Made by a program: the position numbers and the translations under genes
Notes under the pieces: generated by a model
Told to the model about the DNA's origin: nothing
Seen by the model: only the letters and a program-made list of their open reading frames with translations
The model's database searches: none
In this document: piece by piece, positions 30,457-41,943 of the stretch
How positions within the stretch are numbered: the stretch's first letter is position 1
How the letters are laid out: every line of letters starts with the position of its first letter
DNA from: Tetraselmis striata
Taxonomy: Eukaryota; Chlorophyta; Chlorodendrophyceae; Chlorodendrales; Chlorodendraceae
Reading direction: 5' to 3'
Length of the DNA stretch: 64,000 nt
Assembly (NCBI GenBank): GCA_006384855.1
Contig: VCJN01002617.1
Location: 1-64,000 of the forward strand

Positions 30457-32474
30457 CGTGCGCGCACACACAAGCGCGGAAAGGATACCGGCAGCATGCC
30501 CACACAGTAGTGATACTTGGAAACGTACAGGGAATAAACTACATACGTAACATATATTATCAATACAGGATTGCCGTTGTCATCCTAAAAGTATTGCATG
30601 TTCCGCATAAACAATACGGTGCCGCTTCCAAGGGAAGCTTTGCCGTTCAGCAGGCGCCCCTTGTCGATGCATTCCTGTTGTACAGCAGTGCCGTGAGCGC
30701 GCAGCGCACCTGTCTCGGCTGCCTCCGGGGGGGCTGCTGCCGCTGGCGCCACAGCAACGGCCGCGTCGGCCTCCGCTCCCATCTCCACGTCCGCCGCCCG
30801 GCTGCGCTGCTCCCGGCGCGCCGACTTCTCCGCCTTGCGCACCGCCTCCGCTGCGTCGTCCGCGGCGCCGATGACGGACATCGCCTCCACGAGCTGGGAG
30901 CGGAACTCCGCCGCCTCCTTGGCTCGAGCGCGGATTAGCTCTACCGGGGCAGGTTTGGGGGGACAGGAGGGAAGGCGGTGAGGCGCCGCGCTGCTGAGCG
31001 AAAGAGCCCTTCACTAGCCCGCAACCTAGGCACTAATCCGCAGCGCTGATCCGCATGCAAAAGCAGAGGCGGAGGAGAGGGGGGCAATGTGGCAAGGCAA
31101 GGATAGTCCGGCGGAGGGCGCTGAGGCGGTAATACACGCGATGGTGGCAGGCACACTGGCACGCGGGAGGGTGGGTGGGCGAGCCCCACCGATGAGGTGC
31201 TTCTTCAGCGCGTGCGCGATGCTCGCCTCCGGGCCCGCGCCGCTGCCGACAAGGTAGGCGCCGCTGGAGCCCAGCTCGTAGAAGGCGCGCGCGACGGTGG
31301 CGTAGTACTGCGGCCGCTGCCGCGACACCTCTACCGCTGTCTGCATCGCGACGAGCAGCACCTGGTTGGGCAGCCCCGTCGCGGGCCGAAGCAGGCCCCA
31401 CGAGCGCGGCCACCTGCCGCAGCCCAGCGCGTCAGCAGCCGCCCAGGGGGCATCCATGAGACAGCGGAACACTGCCACTGCGCATGTGCAACCAGGCCCC
31501 GAGGGCGCGGGCGCACACCTGCTTGTCCGCGTCTGCGCACAGCTGCTCCGCCGTGGGGGACCGGCAGCTCAGGCGCTGGCTGTCCGTGTAGCTCAGCACC
31601 GCGCCCTCCACAAACTTCACGGCCAGCGTGCGCACCGGCCCCGACACCCCCTCCGATGTCAGCAGCCCCGTGATGCGCTCGCGCATGGCCGCCGCCTGCG
31701 CGCCACCAAAACAAGCGCAGCTCAGCCCATTCGCCCCACAGGACCAGCGCAGCCGCCCGACGGCACCTCCCCCGGCCCCCCTCCCCCACTGCTCTGTATG
31801 CCACCATTCACAGGAGCACCGCTGTAGCAGGTATCCATGACCCGAGGCATTGCCCCCAGCCCCACTCCCCGAATCCCGGTACCGTCCGCCCGACTCTGCC
31901 ACTAGTATGTGCTACCCCTCTGGAGGCCGTACCTTCGCCCAGCAGTCCTCCAGGGCCGCCGCCGGCCACCGCCCACGCCGCAGCTGGTCCAGCACCGCGC
32001 GGTGCACCGCAGTGGCGGCGCTGATGCTGCGCTTCACCACCGCCGTCGCATCGTCGCTCAGCAGCGCCAGCAGGCACTGCTCGCACTGCGGCAACAGCGG
32101 GTGGGTTGGGGGGGGGGGGGGGGGGGGGGGGCAGGGTTGATGGGCACGGAGGCGTTGGATGCGGTGGAGCCACTGGCTGGGCAGGGAGGCGGATGGGTGG
32201 GTGGGACCACCTGCAGGAAGTCGGTCGGCAAGTCCGTGGCGCGCGCCACGTCTTCCATGACGCCCGCCACCACGCGGCGCACGGCTGCAGCGGCATCGAT
32301 CTGCAGCTCGCACAGCGAGGGCAGGAACTCGGAGATGAGCGCCGGCTCCTTGCGCACCACGAGCTCGGCCACCTGCTGCAGCGCGGTCCCGCGCTCGGCC
32401 GGCCCGCTGATCTTGGCCTCGTTAAGCAGCTCCACCGCCGCGGCACGCGTGGCAGCCAATCCGCTGCTGGCCAT
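23740..32474 (-). CDS. SYMPK: Symplekin, mRNA 3'-end processing scaffold
   Basis: Symplekin (yeast Pta1, plant ESP4) scaffolds the cleavage and polyadenylation machinery in the nucleus. Exons on the minus strand: 32,211-32,474, 31,933-32,085, 31,519-31,695, 31,190-31,361, 30,710-30,940, 29,999-30,350, 28,542 to about 29,540, 27,783-28,228, 26,785-27,102, 26,145-26,363, 25,572-25,739, 24,584-24,796 and 23,740-24,195. About 1,385 residues, close to the family size. The N-terminal HEAT-like region reads FLPSLCELQIDAAAAVRRVV and QRPQYYATVARAFYEL. The C-terminal symplekin domain reads FPKEALALTLQNM, PLPKLFMWTVI and the WQGYVMCCKL block. An acidic Glu/Ala repeat region fills exon 7. All junctions keep frame with GT-AG borders except exon 6 to 7, where the phases could not be reconciled. 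Start chosen as the first ATG before the conserved N-terminus. Confidence 0.92.
24873..25029. repeat. Compound microsatellite in symplekin intron 11
   Basis: Successive tracts of (GT)n, (CT)n, (CA)n and (TGCA)n. The TGCA part is self-complementary over about 35 bases. Confidence 0.85.
27412..27484. repeat. CA/CT microsatellite in symplekin intron 8
   Basis: A poly-C tract followed by (AC)n and about 28 CT repeats. Confidence 0.8.
28590..28930 (-). repeat. In-frame 87-bp minisatellite in symplekin exon 7
   Basis: About three and a half units encoding a 29-residue acidic repeat with the words GGEDESMAVAEL and PAGEEAGAED. Because each unit is 29 codons, copy changes keep the frame. Confidence 0.75.
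29934..29973. repeat. GGGAT tandem repeat in symplekin intron 6
   Basis: About eight GGGAT/GGGATG units starting just inside the intron. The unit is not a telomere repeat. Confidence 0.8.
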
Positions 32475-32647
32475 GGCTGCAGGTGGAGGTCAGGCGGTGC
32501 CTGCCTACGCACTGGCTGCGCCCGCCGCCTGCCCGGCCCGATGCTGCAAGAGCAGAGGAAGAGGTAGGTCCAGGTGAGGTGCACCACATGTGAGCTTGTC
32601 GCCCTGGACCAGCTATCGCCCTTGAAGAGGAAGGGTCCAAGGAAGGG

Positions 32648-32684
<37 letters not shown>

Positions 32685-35292
32685 CCCGTGCTCCTGCTTG
32701 TGCGCCAAAGGATGGGTGAGCGGTGTGAGACGAAAGCTCGAGGGGTGTGGGGGGGTGGGGGGGGGGGGGGGGGGGGGGGGCAACCCACCAGCTCAGCGCC
32801 TAGCTACTGGCTCGTGCAGGTGAGCACGTGGTGCGTAGACGGTGTGTCGCAGACGATCGCGTGGCCAGCTGTGGCCTCTATCAGGAGAGTGCGGGCTCTG
32901 ACGACGGGCGGAAAACCCCGTGATGGCCACCCGCCCCTCAAGCTTGCCGAAGAAGGCGTACCGCGCCCTATGATGATGCTATGCGCCGCCGGAACCTCCA
33001 GTAGCCGAGCGCAGTATATTGCGCAGAATATCCCCTGTACAGGGTACTTGTATGCGGATGATATTGGCAGGTGGCCGAAAATGATTTATGTACAGGTACC
33101 CCAGGTACATGCCTTGTTTGAAAAAAGGCCGGTCCGATTTAATGTTATGTTTTAGTACTCTACTGCCCGGAGAGACAGAGGTGGGGGGGGGGGGGGGGGG
33201 GGGGTCACTTCGTAAGTGGCCTCATCAACTTTATGTTCACGTACTTCAGCAGTACTCGGCGGCTGGGAGCGGTGCCACTATGTGATGTGAGTCCCAGCCC
33301 CCCTTCACGCTTGCCACACAGCTCCCACTGATGATGCATCGTGTTCATGTATGTCCGACCGCCAGGTGCTGATATAGACGGATAGCTCATAGATGAGGTG
33401 TTACGTACAGATCGTCTACACCACTGTTTTGCCTTTGTGCAAAACCTATAAGTGTGCCGGCTATATGGCGCTCGTGAGGGGCGCCAAGGCCAACTGTGCT
33501 GACTGCTGAGAAGATGCGAGAACTTGATAGGCATGCAAACATTGCGTAGGATGGCAGCAGAGCAGCGCGGTGAGAGCAGCAACACATAGCAATGGCATAC
33601 AACAGCTTAGCAGCGTCATAGCACTAGCTACATGGAGGGGTGGAATAGGGCCACGGACCGTATGCATGGTTGTCTGGGTAGTTGCCATGACGTTGATTGT
33701 AATATATGGTGATGGTTCCAAAAAGTGCCCCACCCCCTCTCCATGGTATGCTTGCATATGGCATGGAACACCCTTCTGCACACAGCCATGCATTGTAACC
33801 AAAACTAAAAACAGCCATGCATGTGGTAGTTATAATGCAACTTTGGCCATGTTATACTACGTAATATCTCACAGTGAATCTCACAGTAATGTGGGATCAA
33901 CATAAATAAATAACGTAGAGGGGGTGGAAACAGAGGGGGGATTCTAAAACATGAAAATTAAAGCGGACCTCCGGAAGTCGCACCTCCCGCGCGTTTCGTG
34001 GCACCCTCTGATCGTAAGGGGTGCGCCGCCAACCAGTAATGTTGTTGGCGCCTCACCCATCACAAGCCCCGCGGACGACCATCCCCCCCCCCCCCCCCCC
34101 CCCCCAACCTCTTGACAGTTGACACCAAATGAGGTGAACTCCGAGAGTCCAAGGTTTCTTGCAGTACTGTAGCACTGCATCGAAACACCGGTTTCGTGAT
34201 GAGAGCCGGCATGGGCCACGCACAGGGCATGAATGCCGGTATTTGTTAGACCTTGAAATTAAGTTGTTTCGTGACACCCCCATATCATCTCCAAATTTGC
34301 TCGACACACCCCCATAGAATACTCTGGCTTTTTAATGTTGGGTCCCCTCCAGCCCTCGCCTGCTGGCGGAGGGAAAATTCGCCCCGATCGTGGAGAATCT
34401 TTAAAATGACTTCAAGTAAACATGTATATAAACACCGGGGGATGTGGCAGAGTTTGGCACTGCGCACAGTGCACCGGCGCGGCCGGGGTCAGCACGGCCT
34501 TAGTCGCGCACTTGAACGCGCATGCCCCCCCCCCCCCCCCCTTCCTCCACGGGCCACAAGCTCCCCTCGCTCTGTACCGACTGTCTCGCTGCCCATCCGT
34601 GCCTCATGACGGCGGTGGGTACCCGCAGCCCAAGTGCCCCACTAACCTTATTGCTTTTATGTTTGTGCCTCTCGTAACTTTCTGCGAATCTGCGCTGCCT
34701 GAGGCTTAGCGATGCAGTTACGAAAGCTGAGCTAACCGATGCGCCCACCTTTCGGCCGGCGTTACACGGGGCTGGCAGCGCCACACCGCGCACTCCGCAC
34801 CATCTCCCGTAGCAGTTGTTGCCCAAGCAGTGTCTTGTTGCTCAGCCTCCCCGCTTGGTGGTAATACTGCGTAGCCGCAGTAGTTGACCGCAACCCATTT
34901 CCCTTATGGCAAGTCGGTTAATCCACCGTCTCACATGCATGTACATGCCACTCAATCGCGCGGTACCCGCCATTGTGCGACGTAGGATGAGTTCAAGGGT
35001 GTGCTCTCCAATAACAAGTTGCCCTCAAGTTTGATGTTGCCGCAGTGTATGCCTCTTTGTTGACTCATCAGCGCAAACACTATCCCGACTGCACCCCTAA
35101 GCTTGTTTCAGAAGGCGGTTGCAAAAAAAGCTCATTGCCGATGATTGGCTGCGCCCGCCGCGAACAGCAAAGGCCATGGATGGCTTCACTGCTCTTAGAT
35201 ACCTGCTGTTCTGGTTAAAGACTTGCTTTGTATTTAATCAGAACAGCATGTAGTTAAGAGCGTTGTCATGAATATGATTGATATCATTTTGA

Positions 35293-35346
<54 letters not shown>

Positions 35347-36000
35347 GGGGGGGGGGGGGGGTCAAACCCCGTCGCGACTAGTCGCTGGGAAATTTTGGAG
35401 GGGAGAAGAGTCGTCGCCTTGTGAGTTCAGCCGCATGGGAAGTTGTGAGGGGGGATGAGAGGGGTGCCCCCTCCCCCCCCCCCCCCGCCCCAACCCCCCA
35501 CGGGCTGGCCCTGAGAGACACAAGGTTAAAAGACAAATTCTATAATGCCGCCTCTTTGCATGGGCCGAAAAAGTGAAAGTGAAATTGATTACAACTGCCA
35601 GTCTGCTACATATCCAATGTTGGCTCAGACTGAGTTGCTCTTAGGGTATGCCATCTCTTATCATACTAGGAAATAGTATGTAGGTGTAATTACAGTTTAC
35701 AATATCGGCCATCCTCATGTGTGCCCCTGCCCCTCCTCCTTCCATCGGGTTGTAGCTAGTACATCAGCGCTACTTGCAGTCCTTACCTAAGTCAGTCCTA
35801 TATCCCATTGAGAGCTCAGTAGGTAGACTTCGGCAGCCAGAGGCGTCCCGCCTACAACTACTAAGGTGAAATGGGGAAGGGAGCTAACCGGAATAGCTAT
35901 CTAGTGCTCAGTATATTTATATCCACCTCTCAGCCGGCTAGTAGGGCTGCGTGGGGGCTGCGATGTCCTCCGTCATGGTCATAGGGTGATGTCATACTCA
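32475..36000. other. Large intergenic stretch, no supported gene
   Basis: Contains poly-G runs (32,650-32,681, about 32,756-32,780, 33,182-33,204), poly-C runs (34,084-34,105, 34,524-34,541), a (GT)n tract at 35,296-35,339 followed by poly-G, and AT-rich unique sequence at 33,560-33,960. Apparent long frames at 32,574-33,155 and on the opposite strand are translations of the G/C runs. Nothing with a recognisable domain was found. Confidence 0.5.
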
Positions 36001-36377
36001 CAGTGAAATCTGCTGCGGTACTTAGCGACCTAACTTCCCGCTTGTCGGGGCGCGAAGTGCGGTCATAATTGCGGGAAATTCAAGTGTATTCGCATTACCG
36101 GCCACCTGTGTTTGCAGTGACCGGGATTCTTGGGCTGGTTGGCTGGGTTGTCGCGTCGGCGGATCGCGAGGCCAATACTGGTGTCGTGAGTTGCCGGATG
36201 GGTGGTCTGTCTCGTCATCCGTCTCCCACTCGCAGCCAGAATCGCGAAGACCAAACATGCGCGGGTCGCTCATGCTGCGGGCGCGGGCGGCGTCGCCGGG
36301 GCGGCCTCGGGGCTTCTTCGGTTTGCGCTTGCGAGGTGCGGCTGCCTCGCCCTGACCTTCCGGGAGGCGCGCGCGCG

Positions 36378-36411
<34 letters not shown>

Positions 36412-38180
36412 GGGGGGGGGGGGGGGGCTGCTCGATCTGGATCGAGTGGCGTTGGGGGTTGCGCGGTGGCACCTACAAGATGGTACGCTATCGTCAAATC
36501 ATAGCGAAACATACTGCCATACTAAACGCGCGCCGCAGTAGATGACTATTATGTATACGGAACTCGGGGGAGATATGTTTGTTCCGCCGGCTAAAAAAGC
36601 TTTTACGTGGGTGCGATCGATCGCGCGAGCCCCGCTCTCCCCGCGCTTTGCTGCACCCCTGCCGCACCACTACCTCGACGAGAGCGCCATGGATGTGGCC
36701 ATGTCGTCGAGTCGAGGGGGCAGCAACGTCAAAAGTCTCCACGATTCACTGTTGTCCTTGGTCTTAGGCTCATGTGGAGCCTTCGACGTCCAGTGCTAAG
36801 GGCACATGTACCGGATGGAGATCCAAGTGGAATCATCAGGTATACCGGGCGCGACCCGCATTATACACAGCGCCCCCAACCCACCCCGGCCGGAAGTATG
36901 GCTTTGCTCGTAACTGGATCCATGGTAGCCCAGGAGAGCCCATATATGGATACCTAATGCCCTTGGCTAGCAGGTCTGGAGGGCCCTTTCTTGGCCGTCT
37001 GTTTTGGGTTCGGCTGCCGGTGGACGCGCCTAGAGACAAGCGCGAATTCCCGCTTTTTCGCACACCCATCTGAATGCCCATCTCCCCTCGACGTTGGAAA
37101 GCCTTAGCTCAAAATTCTTCCTCGACCAAGTTGTAGTCCTGTGAGATATGGCTTCTAGTAATTGACTAGCATGTACTCGACCTCTCGCGCGCGCGCGATT
37201 GAGCCAACGCTTGGCCGCCATCAGTAGTCACGGCTCAATCATGGAGGGGGGCTAAGACATACATAACGGTGGCCGGTCATACATTAGTCTTGGTGTGGTG
37301 TCGACGCACTCCTGTGGGATTTTGCGAGCCATGGTGAGTCGGTGGGGCTTTTTCGCGTTTCCTAACGCTATGTCATCGCCGATGTGTAGCCTCCCGCCAA
37401 GCCGAAACGCCACCATCGGTAGCCTAGCTCCCTTGACACCAGTCCACCCTTAGAGTAGACCGCGAGGTCTAGGATGCGTTTGTGGCGCCCGCTTGGCGCC
37501 ACTACAGAGGCGGCGGTGTGTGGCTTTGATGGGGATGGGGGGCTGCTGGATCTTGAGAAGTTGTACGGGTACGTGACGTCGTATGGATATCGGTAAATGA
37601 CGGATTATTATCCCTGCTGGGGGTGCCGTGGCAGGCAGTGCGACTCCGCCGCGAGCCGGGAGATCTCAACCGCGAGTGCGGGCGTCATGATGGCTGGGGA
37701 GGACAGCTCAAGCAGCTCGGTGGTGTCGGTGGTGAGATGCCGGACTTCGACTAGTCTTTGAGGAGTGCCATCTGGGATGCCTTTCGCGGAATGTGAGCGC
37801 TTGGATAGTGAGCGTTGGGGGGAGTCGAGGGCAACGTCGGCCATACATGGTACCTCCGCCGCCCCGCGGTGGGCGCCGGTGTCGTCGTCCACCTCCATGG
37901 TGCTGTCGTTCTCCTCGTAGTTCAGCTCGAGCTCGTCTTCACCATCGGCATGTATCCCGGCCATGGGGTCGCTCCCGGGGCGGGGGCGGGAGTTGCGGTG
38001 GCTTGGTACACTGCGCCGGGGGATGGCGCCGCTTCGGCTTGGCGCTGCCGGTCGAGGGCGTACTCATGCTCCTCTAGCGCCGCATCAAGGCGGCGGCAAT
38101 CCGTCTTGCACTACCAGCTGACGCCGCCCTCTCGTCCATGGAGTACGCCGAGCAACCAGTTAGCCAATGCTCGGCCGGGA
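36001..38180. other. Repeat-like region upstream of the recombinase relic
   Basis: A poly-G stretch of more than 40 bases (36,380-36,427) interrupts the region. A minus-strand frame at 37,964-37,608 encodes an acidic 118-residue peptide (DGEDELELNYEEN near its start) and a plus-strand frame at 36,542-36,799 encodes an 85-residue peptide; neither is recognised. Both could be parts of the transposon whose recombinase remnant follows. Confidence 0.3.
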
Positions 38181-38183
38181 TTG

Positions 38184-38868
38184 CAAGGTTGACTTTATTT
38201 CGTGCGTATGTTGCGTCGGCGGTTGTCAATTACATGTTTTTCAATCGTGGTCTTACCGCCGGCGTCTCATGTAGAGTACATGACCTGCATGATGTCGACG
38301 GCTACAACATCACCCTGCAGATTTACCGCGAGATGGGCCGGGCGGCGCGTCGTGGCACTGGCGACATGCGTGTCCTACACGTCCCGGTTGTCGAGCACGC
38401 ATATACCCTCGTCTCGCCCGCCGCCTTCTTCGTCACTTGATCCGCTACACGTTGCAATCGGTACTCCACGACCATAATACCTTGGACCGCTCCCATTTCT
38501 GGGCTGTCGCCCCGGCTGAGCAATCGGGTTCATGGACGGGCGCTACGATGTCCGAGTGGCTCTCTACGGCGGTCACCCTAGTTGCTGGCGCCATCAGCCC
38601 CTGCAATGTGACGACTCCACACAATATTTGTGCGCAAGATCCTACCTCCACTGCCAACTTCTTCGGTGGCCCGCTCCTCTCCCACATTTGGCACATTGGA
38701 GGAGGGGTGCGAAACTCCGATGTCGTCCTGGGCTACATCGACCCCAATGTGACACCTTGCTGCTATGCCGCATGGTTTTTCTTTGGGGACATTGCGCCTC
38801 TCCACGACCACTTCCAAGTTCAACAAGACTCCGGAGTAGCAATGGCCTTGCCTGCACCTTCTTCCTAG
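38184..38868 (+). pseudogene. Tyrosine-recombinase relic of a DIRS/Kangaroo-like element
   Basis: Two adjacent frames with a break near 38,430. The first has MFFNRGLTAGVS...ITLQIYREMGRAARR and RVLHVPVV, the pattern of the N-terminal catalytic part of transposon YR proteins (Phe-Phe-Asn-Arg, then a short strand with a basic stretch). The second has a GATMSEWL segment, PHNICAQ in the place of the usual His-Ser-x-Arg-x-Gly, and IWHIGGGVRNSDVVLGYIDP followed by a Trp-Phe-Phe-Phe-Gly motif, as in algal DIRS-type recombinases. The catalytic Arg of the His-x-x-Arg box appears replaced by Cys and the frame is broken, so the protein is inactive. Family call rests on my memory of these motifs. Confidence 0.55.
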
Positions 38869-39620
38869 CTTGCGCTACACCTTCTCCGTCAATCTACCGC
38901 TCTCTCCGTTCGCTTCTACCTGGCAAAGCAACTCCACTCTGAGTTGTTCTGAACTATTAGTTTATGGGTTTATCCCTTTCCCCAACCGCTTCATCTAGCT
39001 CTGCGATACGGGGTGCTATATAGTTCACCCATCGTTGTTGCGCCCCTTCATGTGCTATGCAGCACAAGCAGACATATAGGCCGTCGCAGGAGCAAGCAGA
39101 GCAGAACCATATTTCGCTGTAGTGCTCGCACAGCGCCCCCAGGTACTACGTTTTCCGTGCCGGTCCCTCTTCGCATTCCCTGTACGTACTGCCAATTTCG
39201 GCTTCTGGAGTGTAAATCAGCCTGCTCATTAGTTTTGGCATAACCACTCCACTTTGAAACGGCATCAACTTCCGCGTCGTCAAGGAGACGGCAACGGATT
39301 CTTGCTGCTTCTTCGCCACTGCGCCATCGCACCCACTGCAGGAACGCCGACCGACACCTGCTGCACCGTCCCGCCGCCAGGCTTCCGGACCACAGTGCGC
39401 CAGGAGCTCGCAGCAGCGAATCCGTGCGAGGTGACTGCGGCGGGCCTCCCCCGCAAAGGGTTGAACGCAGCGCGAGGGGTGCGCCGGGGGGCGGCGGAGA
39501 GGGGGAGGGGGAGGAGGCGAGTCGGTCAGCGCCGCTTCCCGCCAGCAGCGACCCGCCCGGGGCGTGCGCACAGGCTGCCCGCGCGCGGTGTTCTCCCGGC
39601 TGCGAGGCCCGGCTCTAGCT
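38869..39620. other. Intergenic, upstream of SPEF1
   Basis: Moves from AT-balanced to very GC-rich toward 39,620, consistent with a promoter and 5' untranslated region. No TATA box is evident. Confidence 0.35.
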
Positions 39621-40676
39621 ATGACAATGGACCTGCCGGAGGAGGAGCTGCAGTCGCTGTACAGCTGGGTGCGCGAAGAATCCCCCCCCCCCCCCCCCCC
39701 CCCCCCCCCGGCTTTTCTAGCAGAGCAACCGGCGCATCCGCAGTCAGTGTTACGCACGCCCTACCAAGCAATCAATCACTCGCGATGGCCAACGTATTTG
39801 AAAATATATATGGGTTCTCAGGAAAACGCTTAGTTGAATATCCGTACTCTCTGATGAGGCTAGGGTACGTAGATACTATGCATTTTCGGTGTTGCGTCCC
39901 TTCTGCTCCAGCTTGTCTTTGAAGGTTTCGGGCGGAAGCGCTTCTCGCCACACTGCGCGCTCTGCCGACGTTGCCTTCCATGTTCCATCGGTGCCGAACC
40001 TCTCGAGCGATGTTTGAAGCGCTCGGTCATAGGCCATCTCGGGGCTGCGTCCGCACCAGCAGAAATGATACCACTGTCTCCGGGCAAGGCTTTGCTTTCA
40101 AAATGCGGAAAGATCGGCACCCACGAGCTAGCCAGCCGCGTGACAGCCTCGCCAGGGATGCTGCCCCAGATGGCTCTCCATGAGCCTCAAGCTGTTACTG
40201 CTGGCCTCCAGGAAGCTGTGCTGGATGGAGCCGGGGGGGGGGCGGGGGGGGGCGACCGGGGGCGCCCAGGCTGTTTCCCCCGCCGCACTGGGCGCCCTTG
40301 AGGCCTCCGCTTGTGGCAAACTAGAGGAAGGGGAGGGGGCTGGGGAGCAGGGACGGTCATGATGGGCTGAGGAGCATGTGACGCTGGCGGGCCAGGTGGA
40401 TGAAATCCCGCTGTCTCGCGCCAAGCGGAACATCTCCCGTGACTTCAGTGATGGAGGTGCCCCCCCCCCCCCCCCCCCCCCCGCGCTCCTTCCCACCGAG
40501 GTGGACGGCCCCCGGGCTGTCTGTCTTCCCCCGGCACGCCCACCCGCAGACCTGCATGCGCCCTCCCGTCTAATTCTCCGCTCACTGCCGCGCATCCGCC
40601 GGACCAGTGCTAATGGCGGAGCTGATGTACCACTACTTCCCAAAGCTGGTGGAACTGCACAACTACAGGTGCGCCC

Positions 40677-40707
<31 letters not shown>

Positions 40708-41943
40708 GCCGCAGCCGGCGCCACCCCCTGCACCGCCCGGGACGCTCGGAGGAAAGGGCGCCGCACTGCAGGCTGACCCCCCGCCCGCCCGGCCGTCGCC
40801 CCCGCCGCACCGCCGCCAGCCCCGCCAACGGCTTTGCGCAGAAGATGTACAACTGGAACACGCTCAACCAGCGTGTCTTCAAGCGGCTCGGCTTCCAGGT
40901 GCCGCGCTCCGACTGCGAGAAGGTGGCAAAGGCGAGCGCAGGGGTCGTCGAGCGCGTGCTCCTGCTGGTGCGCAGCAAGATCGCGGACTACCACGGCAAG
41001 AAGAAACAGAACAGGTGTGCGCCCCCTAAGCCAGGCCAGCCCACGCCGGGGCCAGTGGTGGGCTGGGTCATAGAGGCCGCCCCCATGACAGGGCCAGGAA
41101 ACCCTAGGCAAATCCTCTCCAGGCATGGGGCTGGGACGGCTCACGGGATGGAGGTTGCATGGAGTGCGAAGCTCCACCCCGCTGAGACTTCTGGGTAACC
41201 CCCCCCCCCCCCCCCCCCCCCAACACACACCGGCACCACCAGCGACCTCGGCGACCGTGTGCACCCGCCCGCCAAGCCCTACACCGGCGCGGAGAAGTAC
41301 GGCGCCGTGGCACCGCCGCCGCCGCCGCAGCTGCGGCACGAGGTGCACGCGCCGCCGGGGGGCAGCCCGCCGCACTGGCAGCAGCCTGCGCCTGGCCCGC
41401 CGCTCCATGTGCCCGCGGCCCCCGAGGTGAGAGCCCTGCCCACCCCAGCCTTTCCTCCCCACTACACTTCCCCTTCCCCTCCCTGTACCTGGCGCATCCC
41501 CCCCCCTCCCCCTCTCACCCACCCACACGCACGCACGCTCGCATGCACACACACACATCCTTCATGTGCTCTTGGTTGTGTTGCGGGGGGGGGGGGGGGG
41601 GGCGCAGCCTGCAGCCGTCTCACAGCTGCAAACATGGGTCCACCGTCGCCACCCCAGGATGGCGCCGCCACTCGGAAAGCGCTGGCTGGCAAAGACGCCA
41701 CCATCCTGGAGCTGCGGGAGACAAGCGAGGTGCGCCACAATCTGACTGCGCTCCTGGGCGGAGTGAGCGAGGATATTGGGCAGGCGCCGGGGGGGGGGGG
41801 GGGAGGGGGTTGCGCTGAGCTCTGTGCGCTGGGCGGGGCAGATCCTGGAGACGAAGGTGCGCAAGCTGGAGCAGCTGGTGCGGCTGAAGGACGCCAAGAT
41901 CCAGACGCTGCTGGCCAAGCTGCAGGCAGCGGGCCTGGCGTGA
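39621..41943 (+). CDS. SPEF1: SPEF1/CLAMP, CH-domain microtubule-binding protein
   Basis: Seven exons, all in frame: 39,621-39,668, 40,396-40,456, 40,608-40,668, 40,820-41,014, 41,243-41,426, 41,658-41,729 and 41,842-41,943, giving 240 residues. Exons 1-4 form a calponin-homology domain of the CLAMP type: LQSLYSW, VDEIPLSRAKRNISRDFSDG, YHYFPKLVELHNY, YNWNTLNQRVFKRLGF and VERVLLLVRSKI. Exon 5 is a Pro-rich linker. Exons 6 and 7 form the C-terminal coiled coil (KDATILELRE, then KVRKLEQLVRLKDAKIQTL), which in the family mediates dimerisation. SPEF1 binds and bundles microtubules in cilia, notably the central apparatus, and at cell cortices. ATG 39,621 or the in-frame ATG two codons later could start it. 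Introns hold poly-C or poly-G runs. Confidence 0.93.

Noticed and set aside
34600-34760. tRNA-like words (GGTTAGCTCAG on the minus strand)
   Set aside because: No acceptor stem pairs at the right distance and no T-arm is present.
39254-39922. A 222-codon plus-strand frame over the SPEF1 start
   Set aside because: It is out of frame with the conserved SPEF1 first exon and reads through the intronic poly-C run.
40128-41558. A 476-codon minus-strand open frame
   Set aside because: It runs through SPEF1 exons, introns and poly-C runs on the opposite strand; its Gly runs are translated poly-G. SPEF1 exons on the plus strand explain the region.
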